NCBI RefSeq assembly: GCF_001750285.1
Contig: NZ_MAMP01000021.1
Coordinates: 62,001-126,000 of the forward strand
Length of the DNA: 64,000 nt
Source of the DNA: Domibacillus iocasae
Lineage (GTDB): Bacteria; Bacillota; Bacilli; Bacillales; Domibacillaceae
Reading direction: 5' to 3'
The notes below the pieces were generated by a model. The model searched no databases, had not been told where the DNA came from, and worked only from the letters and a program-made list of their open reading frames with translations. A program made the translations under genes and the position numbers. This document shows, piece by piece, positions 8,709 through 16,429 of this stretch (position 1 is the first letter of the stretch; every line of letters starts with the position of its first letter).

Positions 8709-8986
8709 GATTCAGAACAAATTTGGCTGCCGCTTAGTAATGAAAAAATAGTAATTTAAAAAATAATGCAATGTGTTGCTTATAGCAGAACAGCGTGGTT
8801 GTATAGAAAACACTTACTATTTAGAATGGGAATTACAAAAAATAAAACAGAGGTGATTCATCAGGACCTAGCAGCTAATAATTTTCAATATTCAATAAAC
8901 CGGAAGCGTATACAGATGCGGTTAATGAAAAGAAAACGATTTTGCTGAATATTTTTAACTACTTAACTTAAAGGAGAGATGACACG
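8709..8986. other. Spacer between decarboxylase and Rieske operon; holds operator site 2
   Basis: This AT-rich stretch of 278 bp has no convincing gene: a 60-codon frame inside it lacks a ribosome binding site. It contains the candidate operator at 8775-8806 and the AAGGAGAG site for the Rieske oxygenase at 8971-8978. No clear terminator was seen after the decarboxylase gene, so some read-through is possible. Confidence 0.5.
8775..8806 (+). promoter_or_regulatory. Candidate IclR operator, site 2
   Basis: The 32-bp site begins GTTGCTTATAGCAGAACA and ends GTTGTATAG, matching site 1 (6791-6822, opposite strand) at 26 of 32 positions. The ends are similar to each other (GTTGC-TATAG and GTTG-ATAG), suggesting two direct half-sites about 24 bp apart. 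It lies about 180 bp upstream of the Rieske oxygenase start, which would place the Rieske operon under the same regulator as the ring-cleavage operon. Confidence 0.6.
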
Positions 8987-10240
8987 ATGTTAAGCAAAGA
9001 ACAAAACGAAGCCTTAACTGAAGTTGGAGCCGGAAAGCCAATGGGGGAGCTATTAAGAAGATATTGGCACCCTATTGCGATTAGTGCTGATGTGGAAAAA
9101 ATTGGAACGATCAAGAAAGTGAAAATTCTTGATGAAGCACTGGTTTTATACCGCGATAAATCGAATAATCTTGGCTTGGTCGCTGATCGTTGTGCCCACC
9201 GCGGGGTATCCCTTGAATATGCCATTCCGGATGAGTGTGGTTTACGCTGTCAATATCATGGCTGGTTATATGACCAAACTGGGCAATGTGTTGAACAGCC
9301 AAATGAGCCGGAAGACAGCACGTTTAAAAAACGAATCAAGATTTCAGGTTATGAAGTAAAAGAACTGGGCGGGCTGGTTTTTGCTTACATGGGTCCTGCA
9401 CCTGCACCAGAACTGCCAAATTGGGATTTATTTGTTCAGGACAACGTGATTCGCACGATTGGATATGCCGAGATACCGTGCAACTGGGTGCAAATTATGG
9501 AAAATTCGCTTGATCCGACACATTTAGAGTGGCTGCATGGACATTACTTCGAACATGTATTTGAACAGCAAGGCCGTCCACAGAATGAATGGCCGATCAC
9601 AAAGCGCCATCTGAAAATTGGGTTTGATGAATTTGAATATGGAATTATTAAACGCCGCGTGTTAGAAGGGCAAACAGAAGAAAATGAAGATTGGGCAGTC
9701 GGCCACCCGATTGTTTTTCCAAATTACTTGAGAGTTGGAGATAGCGGAGCGCACTCTTTCCAAATTCGGGTACCAATCGATGATACACATACATTACATT
9801 TTTGGTATACATGTTTTGTGCCGGCTGAAGGCATTAAAATCCCTGAAAACTATCCTATTTCATCCTATGAATGCCCAATTTATGATGAAAACGGAAAATT
9901 TGTAACAGACTATATCGATGGACAGGACATGATGGCCTGGATTACACAAGGTCCTGTTGCAGATCGATCTGTGGAACGGCTTGGAACATCTGATAAAGGG
10001 ATTATTATGTATCGACAAATGCTGAAACGCGAATTGAAGAAAATGCAAAATGGGGAAGATCCAAAGTGTACAATTCGGGATCCGCAGCAAAATCAGAACA
10101 TTGAACTTCCACAGGAAGAAGACAAATTTAGTGAGGGCGGGTTGCTGTCAGGGGTAGCTGTTCATTGGAATACACGCTATGCACCAAACCTAATTGAGAT
10201 TATTGATATTTGCAAAGGCGAACCGGTTTCTTCTAAATAG
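8987..10240 (+). CDS. Rieske aromatic-ring-hydroxylating oxygenase, phthalate 4,5-dioxygenase (Pht3/OphA2)-like
   Basis: The 417-residue oxygenase has an N-terminal Rieske [2Fe-2S] domain with Cys69, His71, Cys88 and His91 (CAHRG and CQYHGW), then a catalytic domain with mononuclear iron ligands in NSLDPTHLEWLHGH near residues 172-185. Single-subunit oxygenases of this group include phthalate 4,5-dioxygenase, phenoxybenzoate dioxygenase and vanillate demethylase. Phthalate-type activity is favoured because downstream genes encode a Pht4-like dihydrodiol dehydrogenase and a dihydroxyphthalate-type decarboxylase. Electrons should come from the reductase and ferredoxin encoded at 12511-13802. 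AAGGAGAGATG precedes the ATG. The ring position attacked, and ortho-, iso- or terephthalate as substrate, cannot be decided here. Confidence 0.85.
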   Translation: MLSKEQNEALTEVGAGKPMGELLRRYWHPIAISADVEKIGTIKKVKILDEALVLYRDKSNNLGLVADRCAHRGVSLEYAIPDECGLRCQYHGWLYDQTGQCVEQPNEPEDSTFKKRIKISGYEVKELGGLVFAYMGPAPAPELPNWDLFVQDNVIRTIGYAEIPCNWVQIMENSLDPTHLEWLHGHYFEHVFEQQGRPQNEWPITKRHLKIGFDEFEYGIIKRRVLEGQTEENEDWAVGHPIVFPNYLRVGDSGAHSFQIRVPIDDTHTLHFWYTCFVPAEGIKIPENYPISSYECPIYDENGKFVTDYIDGQDMMAWITQGPVADRSVERLGTSDKGIIMYRQMLKRELKKMQNGEDPKCTIRDPQQNQNIELPQEEDKFSEGGLLSGVAVHWNTRYAPNLIEIIDICKGEPVSSK

Positions 10241-10248
10241 TTCATAAA

Positions 10249-10280
10249 AAACAGTCCTTCTATAAGGAGGAGGGCTGTTT
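10249..10280 (+). terminator. Weak hairpin (possible attenuator) inside Rieske operon
   Basis: AAACAGTCCT (10249-10258) can pair with AGGGCTGTTT (10271-10280), with one G-U pair and a 12-nt loop. Only three T residues end the stem and no long T tract follows, so partial termination or mRNA end processing is more likely than a full stop. This would lower expression of genes downstream of the oxygenase. Confidence 0.4.
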
Positions 10281-10306
10281 GTCCCCTTATTGAGGAGGTT
10301 TTTAAA

Positions 10307-10507
10307 ATGGCGGAGAAGACAAATTACGAAATTAAATTGAAATACTGTCCCAATTGCGGGGAGTCGTTATTGAAAACGGGCAGTCTTTTGAATGAATATT
10401 GGATCTCTGAAGATACAGCGTACTTTTGCTGGTGTGGAGATTGTTCATGGAGAGGCGAAATTATCGAAGTAAAACGTGTAATCGCTCCAGAATTAGTTAC
10501 ATCATAA
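10307..10507 (+). CDS. Small zinc-ribbon protein in Rieske operon
   Basis: This 66-residue protein has cysteines at 14, 17, 41, 43 and 46 (KYCPNCGES and FCWCGDCSW), a CxxC...CxCxxC pattern typical of a zinc ribbon. I do not recognise a characterised relative. GAGGAGG lies just before the ATG, and the gene sits between the oxygenase and the class II aldolase gene, 16 bp before the latter, so it is a true operon member. A role in protein-protein contact, metal handling or as a small accessory subunit is conceivable, but nothing in the sequence decides this. Confidence 0.75.
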   Translation: MAEKTNYEIKLKYCPNCGESLLKTGSLLNEYWISEDTAYFCWCGDCSWRGEIIEVKRVIAPELVTS

Positions 10508-10523
10508 AAAAAGGTGTGATAGG

Positions 10524-11252
10524 ATGAATGACTCATTGGAAGAACTCAGGGAGAAAGTAGCGCTATCTTGTAGAATTTTAGCAATGGAAGGGCTGGTTGA
10601 TGAAACATTAGGCCATGTCAGCGCCCGTATTCCTGGAACAGATGAAATGTTTATACGCTGTCGTGGCGAATCGGAAAAAGGGGTTAGATATACGACGATT
10701 GACGCAATAAGACGAGTAGATTTCGATGGTCATGGAGAAGATTTACAGGGCATGTATCATGTCCCGAAAGAACTTTCCATCCATGGTGAAATCATGAAAT
10801 CGCGTTCTGACGTTGGCTGTGTTATTCATGCCCATCCACCGGCGACGTTAATTTGTGGCATTACCGATCTGAAATTCCGGCCGATTTTTGGTGCCTTTAA
10901 TATACCGGCAATGCGTATGGCTCTGGAAGGTGTTCCTATTTTCCCGAGATCGTATTTAGTAACCAGACCAGAACTGGCAGCTCCTATGATTGAAAAAATG
11001 GGAAACAAAGATATCTGTTTAATGAAAGGGCATGGAATTACAGCGACGGGTGCAACGGTTGAAGAAGCAACGATCAATGCACTGAATTTCAATACACTTG
11101 CCAAAGTGACACTGGAAGTAGAAAAAACAGGAAGAGAAGCTCCTTCCATTTCAGAGGAAGACATTGCGGAATTGCCTGATTTGGGAACGAAATTTAACGC
11201 CAAATGGGTTTGGCAATATTATGTGGAAAAATTAAAAGAACAAGAAAAATAA
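10524..11252 (+). CDS. Class II aldolase/adducin family protein, probable dihydroxyphthalate decarboxylase (PhtC-like)
   Basis: The 242-residue protein has the class II aldolase fold with zinc ligands His102 and His104 (IHAHPP) and His170 (KGHGITATG). The segment RPIFGAFNIPAMRMALEG and the following FPRSYLVTRPELA resemble the 3,4-dihydroxyphthalate 2-decarboxylases (PhtC) of actinobacterial phthalate pathways more than sugar-phosphate aldolases. It would convert a dihydroxyphthalate to protocatechuate, the substrate of the ring-cleavage dioxygenase. It ends 20 bp before the dehydrogenase gene. Classical 4,5-pathways use the unrelated Pht5/OphC decarboxylase, so finding this family beside a Pht3/Pht4-type pair is unusual. 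Substrate is inferred from family and context. Confidence 0.75.
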   Translation: MNDSLEELREKVALSCRILAMEGLVDETLGHVSARIPGTDEMFIRCRGESEKGVRYTTIDAIRRVDFDGHGEDLQGMYHVPKELSIHGEIMKSRSDVGCVIHAHPPATLICGITDLKFRPIFGAFNIPAMRMALEGVPIFPRSYLVTRPELAAPMIEKMGNKDICLMKGHGITATGATVEEATINALNFNTLAKVTLEVEKTGREAPSISEEDIAELPDLGTKFNAKWVWQYYVEKLKEQEK

Positions 11253-11272
11253 AGAAAAAAAGGGGGAGGAGT

Positions 11273-12484
11273 ATGGCTTCCAAAAAACAAAGTATAAATA
11301 TTGGAATTGTCGGGTTGGGGATTGCAGGGGCATCGATGATACCGGCAATAATAGCACATCCACATGTGAACCTGGCTGCAGCAGCGACGAGAAATCAAGA
11401 ACGTCTTGATAAGTTTGCAAACGATTATCATGCAAAAACGTACTATACCATTGATGAATTATGCCGGGATCCAGAGATAGATGCTGTTTATATTGCCACG
11501 CCGACAGAACTGCATACAGAACATGTCCGCATTGCCGCTGAGGCAAAAAAACATATTATTGTTGAAAAACCGTTAGCTGTTTCTTTAGAAGATGCCGAGA
11601 GCATGATCGAACTTGCTGAAAAAAACGGTGTTCATCTTATCGTAGGCCATTCTCACAGCTTTGAGCCGCCTATTCAAAAAATGAAGGAAATCATCGACAG
11701 CGGTAAATTGGGAAGAGTCTTGATGATTCACAATTGGTATTACAACGATTGGATTTATCGCCCGAGAACGCCGGAAGAATTGAAAACGGATCTTGGCGGC
11801 GGGGTTACTTATCGTCAGGGATCACATCAATTTGACATTATACGGCTATTAGGTGGAGGAGAAGTAAGAAGTATTCGGGCTGCCACAGCCATTTCAGATC
11901 CTGAAAGGCCGACAGAGGGGAACCATTCCGTCTTTTTAGAATTTGAAAACGGCATTGCAGCGACGGCTGTATATAATGGCTACGATCATTTTCATACGAC
12001 TGAGTTAACATTTAATATTGGTGAGGGCGGACCTCTTTCAAACTCAGGTGTTTATGCGCAAGCCCGCAGAACAATAAAAGCAACGAACTCTCCTCAAGAT
12101 GAGGTGGCATTAAAGGTTGAGGCAGGGTATGGAGGGAGCCGGTCCAAAAATTATCAAGAGGCTGAAAAACATCATCCTTTTTTTGGTTTAACCATTGTGA
12201 GCTGTGAAAAGGGTGATATCCGGCAAAGCCCAGATGGATTAATCGTTTATGGAGAAGAAGAAAAATATACCGTTCAAATTCCAATGGAAGAGACCGGACG
12301 GATTAACGTTATCAATGAAATTTATAAAGCTGTCATTAAAGGCGTAAAACCGATTCATGATGGCCGTTGGGCAAGAGCAAACTTAGAGGTATGTATAAAA
12401 GCGATTCAATCCTCAAAAGAAAGAAAAGAATTATATTTGAATTATCAGGTCCCGGTCAAAGAGCCAGTTGAGAATAACATATGA
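11273..12484 (+). CDS. Gfo/Idh/MocA oxidoreductase, probable phthalate dihydrodiol dehydrogenase (Pht4-like)
   Basis: The 403-residue protein has an N-terminal Rossmann motif (GIVGLGIAGASM), the EKP signature (IVEKPLAVS) near residue 100, and the segment NDWIYRPRTPEEL followed by GGGVTYRQGSHQFDIIRL. That pair of segments is characteristic of phthalate 4,5-cis-dihydrodiol dehydrogenases (Pht4/OphB) within this family. It would oxidise the cis-dihydrodiol made by the Rieske oxygenase to a dihydroxyphthalate with NAD(P)+. The ATG at 11273 follows a purine-rich GGGGGAGGAG; a longer reading frame begins inside the previous gene but has no ribosome binding site there. The gene ends 26 bp before the reductase gene. 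Confidence 0.82.
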   Translation: MASKKQSINIGIVGLGIAGASMIPAIIAHPHVNLAAAATRNQERLDKFANDYHAKTYYTIDELCRDPEIDAVYIATPTELHTEHVRIAAEAKKHIIVEKPLAVSLEDAESMIELAEKNGVHLIVGHSHSFEPPIQKMKEIIDSGKLGRVLMIHNWYYNDWIYRPRTPEELKTDLGGGVTYRQGSHQFDIIRLLGGGEVRSIRAATAISDPERPTEGNHSVFLEFENGIAATAVYNGYDHFHTTELTFNIGEGGPLSNSGVYAQARRTIKATNSPQDEVALKVEAGYGGSRSKNYQEAEKHHPFFGLTIVSCEKGDIRQSPDGLIVYGEEEKYTVQIPMEETGRINVINEIYKAVIKGVKPIHDGRWARANLEVCIKAIQSSKERKELYLNYQVPVKEPVENNI

Positions 12485-12510
12485 TTTTTAATGAGCAGAG
12501 GTGAAATGAG

Positions 12511-13524
12511 ATGGAAGAAAAGGTTTTTGATATAACCATTATTGGCGGCGGACCGGTCGGATTGTTTACCGCATTTTACGCAGGCATGAGGCAGGCATCA
12601 GTGAAAATCATTGAGAGCCTGCCCCAGCTTGGGGGACAGCTTTCTGCTTTATATCCGGAAAAGTTTATTTATGATATCGCCGGGTTCCCAAAAGTGCGGG
12701 CCCAGGAGCTGATTGATAATTTGGTCGAGCAGATGAATCTGTTTCAAGACAATACGACGCTTTGTCTTGGCCAGTCTGTCCAGCATATTGAGAAACAGGA
12801 TGGTATTTTTACGATCAGAACCGAGAATGAAACCCACTATTCAAAAGTGATCATCATCACGGCCGGCAATGGCGCCTTTCAAGCGAGAAAGCTGCCGATC
12901 GACGTATCAGAAATGCATGAAAAGGCCAATGTCCACTATTTTGTCAATGATCTAAGCCGGTTCGCCGGGAAAAAGGTCGTCGTGTTTGGCGGCGGTGATT
13001 CCGCAGTGGACTGGGCGCTGATGCTTGAGCCGATCGCTGAAAAAGTGACCCTTGTCCACCGGCGCGACAAGTTCCGTGCTCACGAGCACAGCGTCACCCT
13101 GCTGAAGGAGTCCCGTGTGGAGATTGTCACCCCTTATGTTCCTGTTCAATTACTGGGTGAGCAGTCTGTTGAAACAGTAGTGCTAGAAGAAGTGAAAGGG
13201 GCAGGGAGAAAAGAGATAGATGTGGATGACGTGCTGGTCAACTACGGGTTTGTGTCTTCACTGGGTCCGATTAAAGGATGGGATCTGGCCATTGAAAGCA
13301 ATTCGATCGTCGTTAACTCGAGAATGGAAACGAATATCGAAGGCATTTATGCGGCAGGGGACATTTGTACGTATGACGGCAAAATCAAGTTGATTGCGAC
13401 CGGCTTTGGCGAGGCAGCGACGGCGGTAAGCAATGCGAAGGTGTACATCGAGCCTTCCGCGAAAGTGCAGCCGCTTCACAGCACGAGTTTAATGGAAAAG
13501 AAAGAAACGAAGGTAGTAACGTAA
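12511..13524 (+). CDS. Ferredoxin-NADP+ reductase, YumC/thioredoxin-reductase-like type
   Basis: The 337-residue flavoprotein has the FAD motif [10 protein letters not shown] at residues 11-20 and the NADPH motif [11 protein letters not shown] near residue 157. It lacks the CxxC of thioredoxin reductases, as in Bacillus YumC-type ferredoxin reductases. The closing FAD motif [12 protein letters not shown] is present near residue 280. Bacilli usually keep a housekeeping copy elsewhere; this copy sits in the Rieske operon directly before a ferredoxin gene, so it probably delivers NADPH electrons to the oxygenase. Its codon use looks somewhat more GC-rich than the preceding genes. AGAGGTG precedes the ATG. 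Confidence 0.9.
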   Translation: MEEKVFDITIIGGGPVGLFTAFYAGMRQASVKIIESLPQLGGQLSALYPEKFIYDIAGFPKVRAQELIDNLVEQMNLFQDNTTLCLGQSVQHIEKQDGIFTIRTENETHYSKVIIITAGNGAFQARKLPIDVSEMHEKANVHYFVNDLSRFAGKKVVVFGGGDSAVDWALMLEPIAEKVTLVHRRDKFRAHEHSVTLLKESRVEIVTPYVPVQLLGEQSVETVVLEEVKGAGRKEIDVDDVLVNYGFVSSLGPIKGWDLAIESNSIVVNSRMETNIEGIYAAGDICTYDGKIKLIATGFGEAATAVSNAKVYIEPSAKVQPLHSTSLMEKKETKVVT

Positions 13525-13556
13525 CTTTTTTAATCATGATTCAGGAGGGGTTCTAG

Positions 13557-13802
<246 letters not shown>

Positions 13803-13840
13803 AAGAATTTTAATGAATTTTAAAATAGATTAACACGACT

Positions 13841-13915
13841 CCAAATTGGTCCTTCTATTATAGCACCGATCAAACTACTCCTGTTCTAATCGGTGCTAAT
13901 AGAGGACTAGCTTGG
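13841..13915. repeat. Long imperfect palindrome after ferredoxin gene
   Basis: TAGCACCGAT (13861-13870) pairs with ATCGGTGCTA (13889-13898). The stem extends outward through CTATTA/TAATAG and GTCC/GGAC with two small bulges, and the outermost bases are CCAA and TTGG. No T tract follows, so it is not a simple terminator. It may be a palindromic mobile repeat or a structured RNA element at the end of the operon. Confidence 0.55.
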
Positions 13916-13934
13916 AGAATTATAAGTCGTCAAA

Positions 13935-13966
13935 AAACACGAAGAGAAACTTTGCTCTTCGTGTTT
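13935..13966. terminator. Hairpin terminator, probably bidirectional
   Basis: AAACACGAAGAG (13935-13946) and CTCTTCGTGTTT (13955-13966) form a perfect 12-bp stem with an 8-nt loop. The run of six A residues before the stem gives a clean T tract on the minus strand, so it best terminates transcripts from the remnant gene at 14530-14772. It also closes the ferredoxin operon from the other side. Confidence 0.75.
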
Positions 13967-14529
13967 CTTCAATTTATTATAATTTTTTATCATTATGAAT
14001 GAGAAGCAGTGGAACTACAAATCAAGGATACTAGGATCACGCTTAATGCTGAACGTTCATGATTTTTCAGCAAATTTATCAATTGGCTTATTTAGAAGTT
14101 GATAAAATTTTTTAAAAAAATTTAAGTTTCTTCATCGTTAAAAACCGCTCATAAACTCAAATTGCTTTCTTTATCGACCTCTGACCTCTTTAACCATGAA
14201 ATCACGGACTTCGGCATTGTTCCATAGGTTTGTCATACGGACATCTCCTCGATCAGTCTTTTTTCCACGGTTTGTGCGGAAGAAAGACTGATCGACGGGA
14301 CGTTTTATCAATATTCAATATTGGCCGGTCGCTAAAGGCTGTCTATCGGACAACAACAGAGCGTTAAAAACATCAAAACAAATAAATGACAAAACATCTT
14401 ATGATTGAATTCAGTACGACGTTAACTGGTTTGACAAGCTTATTCATTCACAGAATACTAGGCTAAGCAATTACATATAAATGATTGCTCCTTTAGTCCT
14501 TCTATTTCTTTAAATAGAAGCAGAATGAC
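13967..14529. other. Gene-poor spacer with hairpin and vestigial reading frame
   Basis: No full gene is visible in this 560-bp AT-rich stretch. A strong hairpin is formed by CGATCAGTCTTT (14250-14261) and AAAGACTGATCG (14283-14294). Just beyond it on the minus strand, GAGGAG precedes an ATG opening a 21-codon frame (14171-14236). A possible plus-strand promoter, TTGACA with AATACT 17 nt downstream, lies near 14432-14460. This could be the scar of a lost element. Confidence 0.45.
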
Positions 14530-14772
14530 CTACCAGACTTGTGCTACTTGAGACAATTCAGCAGCCTCCCAAACTGGCAAAACGGTGAATCCGTCCTGTT
14601 CTGCCAGCCCCCAATTTTCATCACCAATACGAAGACCGATAACTACATTGATGCCATGATTTCGAAGGAAATTCGCCCTTTGCTGCCCCCCGTTATCTTG
14701 ATAACCGAGAATCGCCACGGTTTTGTTGCTATAGCACTTTAGTATTAATTGTTCAAATTCTTTATCATTCAT
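14530..14772 (-). pseudogene. Truncated ketol-acid reductoisomerase (IlvC) N-terminal remnant
   Basis: The 80-codon frame starts at an ATG with AGAAAGGGG upstream. It encodes the N-terminal NADPH-binding part of ketol-acid reductoisomerase: KTVAILGYQDNGGQQRANFL, then INVVIGLRIG and EQDGFTVLPVWEAAE, matching the family pattern. Intact IlvC is about 330-340 residues. Here the frame stops at a TAG, and the next in-frame codons read VILLLF, which resembles the following family strand (DVIMLLLP) before similarity is lost. The normal GYGSQGHA glycine motif is altered. It is most likely a decaying fragment rather than a working enzyme. Confidence 0.7.
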
Positions 14773-15030
14773 GAATATGCCCCTTCTTTCTAATAAACTT
14801 GGAAAATCCCGAAAAAATATTCTAAATTTTCTTTTTATTATATTCGTGAATTTGCTGCCAAGCAAATTGATGATTTTAATTTACCCCATTAAAAATATTG
14901 ATAGCATTTTTGAAGCGATCAGACCTATTAAAGTTTCCTATAAGTCAGATAAAAAGAATCAATTTGAAAACGCTTTATTTTTATATGAGAATGGTAGTAG
15001 AACATCATTAAAGCGGGGAGGAACAAATAT

Positions 15031-16311
15031 ATGTTATCAATTAACGACAATAAATTACTGACAAACACGGGTCCTGGAACAACAATGGGAAATCTTCTTA
15101 GACAATATTGGATTCCAGCATTCTTAGCTGAGGAACTTCCGCATCCAGATTGTCCTCCGGTACGAGTCAAACTTTTGGGTGAGGAATTAATTGGTTTCCG
15201 CAATACAAATGGAGAGGTTGGTTTAGTTGATGAATTTTGCCCTCATCGTAAAGTCTCTCTCTTTTATGGCCGTAACGAAGATTGTGGCCTTCGATGTGCA
15301 TACCATGGCTGGAAATTTGACACTGCTGGAAACTGTGTAGATTTACCTTCGGAGCCTGCAGAAAGTAAGTTTAAGGAGAAAGTAAAAATTAAGTCCTATC
15401 CATGTGAAGAACGTGGCGGTGTTATTTGGACATATATGGGTCCGGCTGAGTCCAAACCTGAACTTCCTGAACAAGAGTGGATGCTCGTTTCTGATAGCCA
15501 ACGACATCTCTCAAAGAAAGTACAAGAATGCAACTTCTTTCAAGCATTAGAAGGTGGAATTGATTCGAGCCACGTGTCGATTCTGCACTCCGGTTCGGTA
15601 GGAGCTTTAGGCGTTTCTCAAAAAAGCAACAGTACCGCTTTATTAGCAAAAGATACAGCACCACGATTCGAAGTTGTCGATACAGATTATGGGCTGTTGA
15701 TCGGTGCAAGAAGAGAAGCGGATGAAGATAACTTTTATTGGAGAATTACACAGTTTTTAATGCCTTGGTATACAATGATCCCGCCATTTGGTGGCGCTCC
15801 AAGAGGCGGCCACGCTTGGGTGCCAATTGATGATGAAAATTGCTGGGTATGGAGCTGGAGCTGGACACCAGATCGCGATTTAACCGAAGAAGAAGTGGCA
15901 CAGATGAAAACAGGGGCAGGAATTCACCCGTCACTAATACCCGGTACATTCCGGACGAAGGCCAATAAAGAAAATGACTTCCTTATTGATCGAGAGATGC
16001 AAAGAAGAGGGGAATCGTTTGCTGGAATTTTTGGTGTTGGAATGGAGGATCATGCTGTTCAAGTAAGTGCAGGAGCTATTGTTGATCGTTCACAAGAGAA
16101 GTTAGGAACCAGTGATACGGCTATTATAAAAGCAAGACAATGTTTATTAAAAGCAGTAAAGATTCTTGAAGAGGGCAAAAGGCTGCCTGCCCTGGATCCT
16201 AGCACTCATCGAATTCGTTCCGCTTCTGTGTTATTACCTAAAGGAGTGCCGTTCCAAGAAGGCGCGAAAGAAGCATTGCAGCTCGCTGAAAAAGACTTTG
16301 AAGCAGTTTAA
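15031..16311 (+). CDS. Second Rieske oxygenase, phthalate dioxygenase-like family
   Basis: The 426-residue protein has Rieske ligands Cys70, His72, Cys89 and His92 (CPHRK and CAYHGW) and a mononuclear iron site in GGIDSSHVSILHSG near residues 183-196. The opening LTNTGPGTTMGNLLRQYW and PPVRVKLLGEELIGFR are typical of Pht3-like single-component oxygenases. It differs clearly from the oxygenase at 8987-10240, so it is an ancient paralogue, not a recent duplicate. GGGGAGGA lies 8 nt before the ATG. No dedicated reductase follows, so it probably shares the ferredoxin system upstream. Its substrate is unknown; an isomeric phthalate, an alkoxybenzoate or a related aromatic acid is plausible. Confidence 0.85.
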   Translation: MLSINDNKLLTNTGPGTTMGNLLRQYWIPAFLAEELPHPDCPPVRVKLLGEELIGFRNTNGEVGLVDEFCPHRKVSLFYGRNEDCGLRCAYHGWKFDTAGNCVDLPSEPAESKFKEKVKIKSYPCEERGGVIWTYMGPAESKPELPEQEWMLVSDSQRHLSKKVQECNFFQALEGGIDSSHVSILHSGSVGALGVSQKSNSTALLAKDTAPRFEVVDTDYGLLIGARREADEDNFYWRITQFLMPWYTMIPPFGGAPRGGHAWVPIDDENCWVWSWSWTPDRDLTEEEVAQMKTGAGIHPSLIPGTFRTKANKENDFLIDREMQRRGESFAGIFGVGMEDHAVQVSAGAIVDRSQEKLGTSDTAIIKARQCLLKAVKILEEGKRLPALDPSTHRIRSASVLLPKGVPFQEGAKEALQLAEKDFEAV

Positions 16312-16429
16312 TTGTGAAATTTGAAAATCAGTCGCTGCCTTGCGACTTTAAGAGAATGCATGTTACAGGGATTCCGTTTAATTATTATAAAAACTGTATA
16401 ACTATTACTTTTTATTGAGGTGGATTTTT

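Noticed and set aside
8766-8948. 60-codon frame between decarboxylase and Rieske genes
   Set aside because: No ribosome site, composition like noncoding spacer, and it overlaps the putative operator.
10249-10280. Full transcription stop after the first Rieske gene
   Set aside because: The stem is short, contains a G-U pair and lacks a T tract, and the following genes complete the same pathway, so it is kept only as a weak attenuator.
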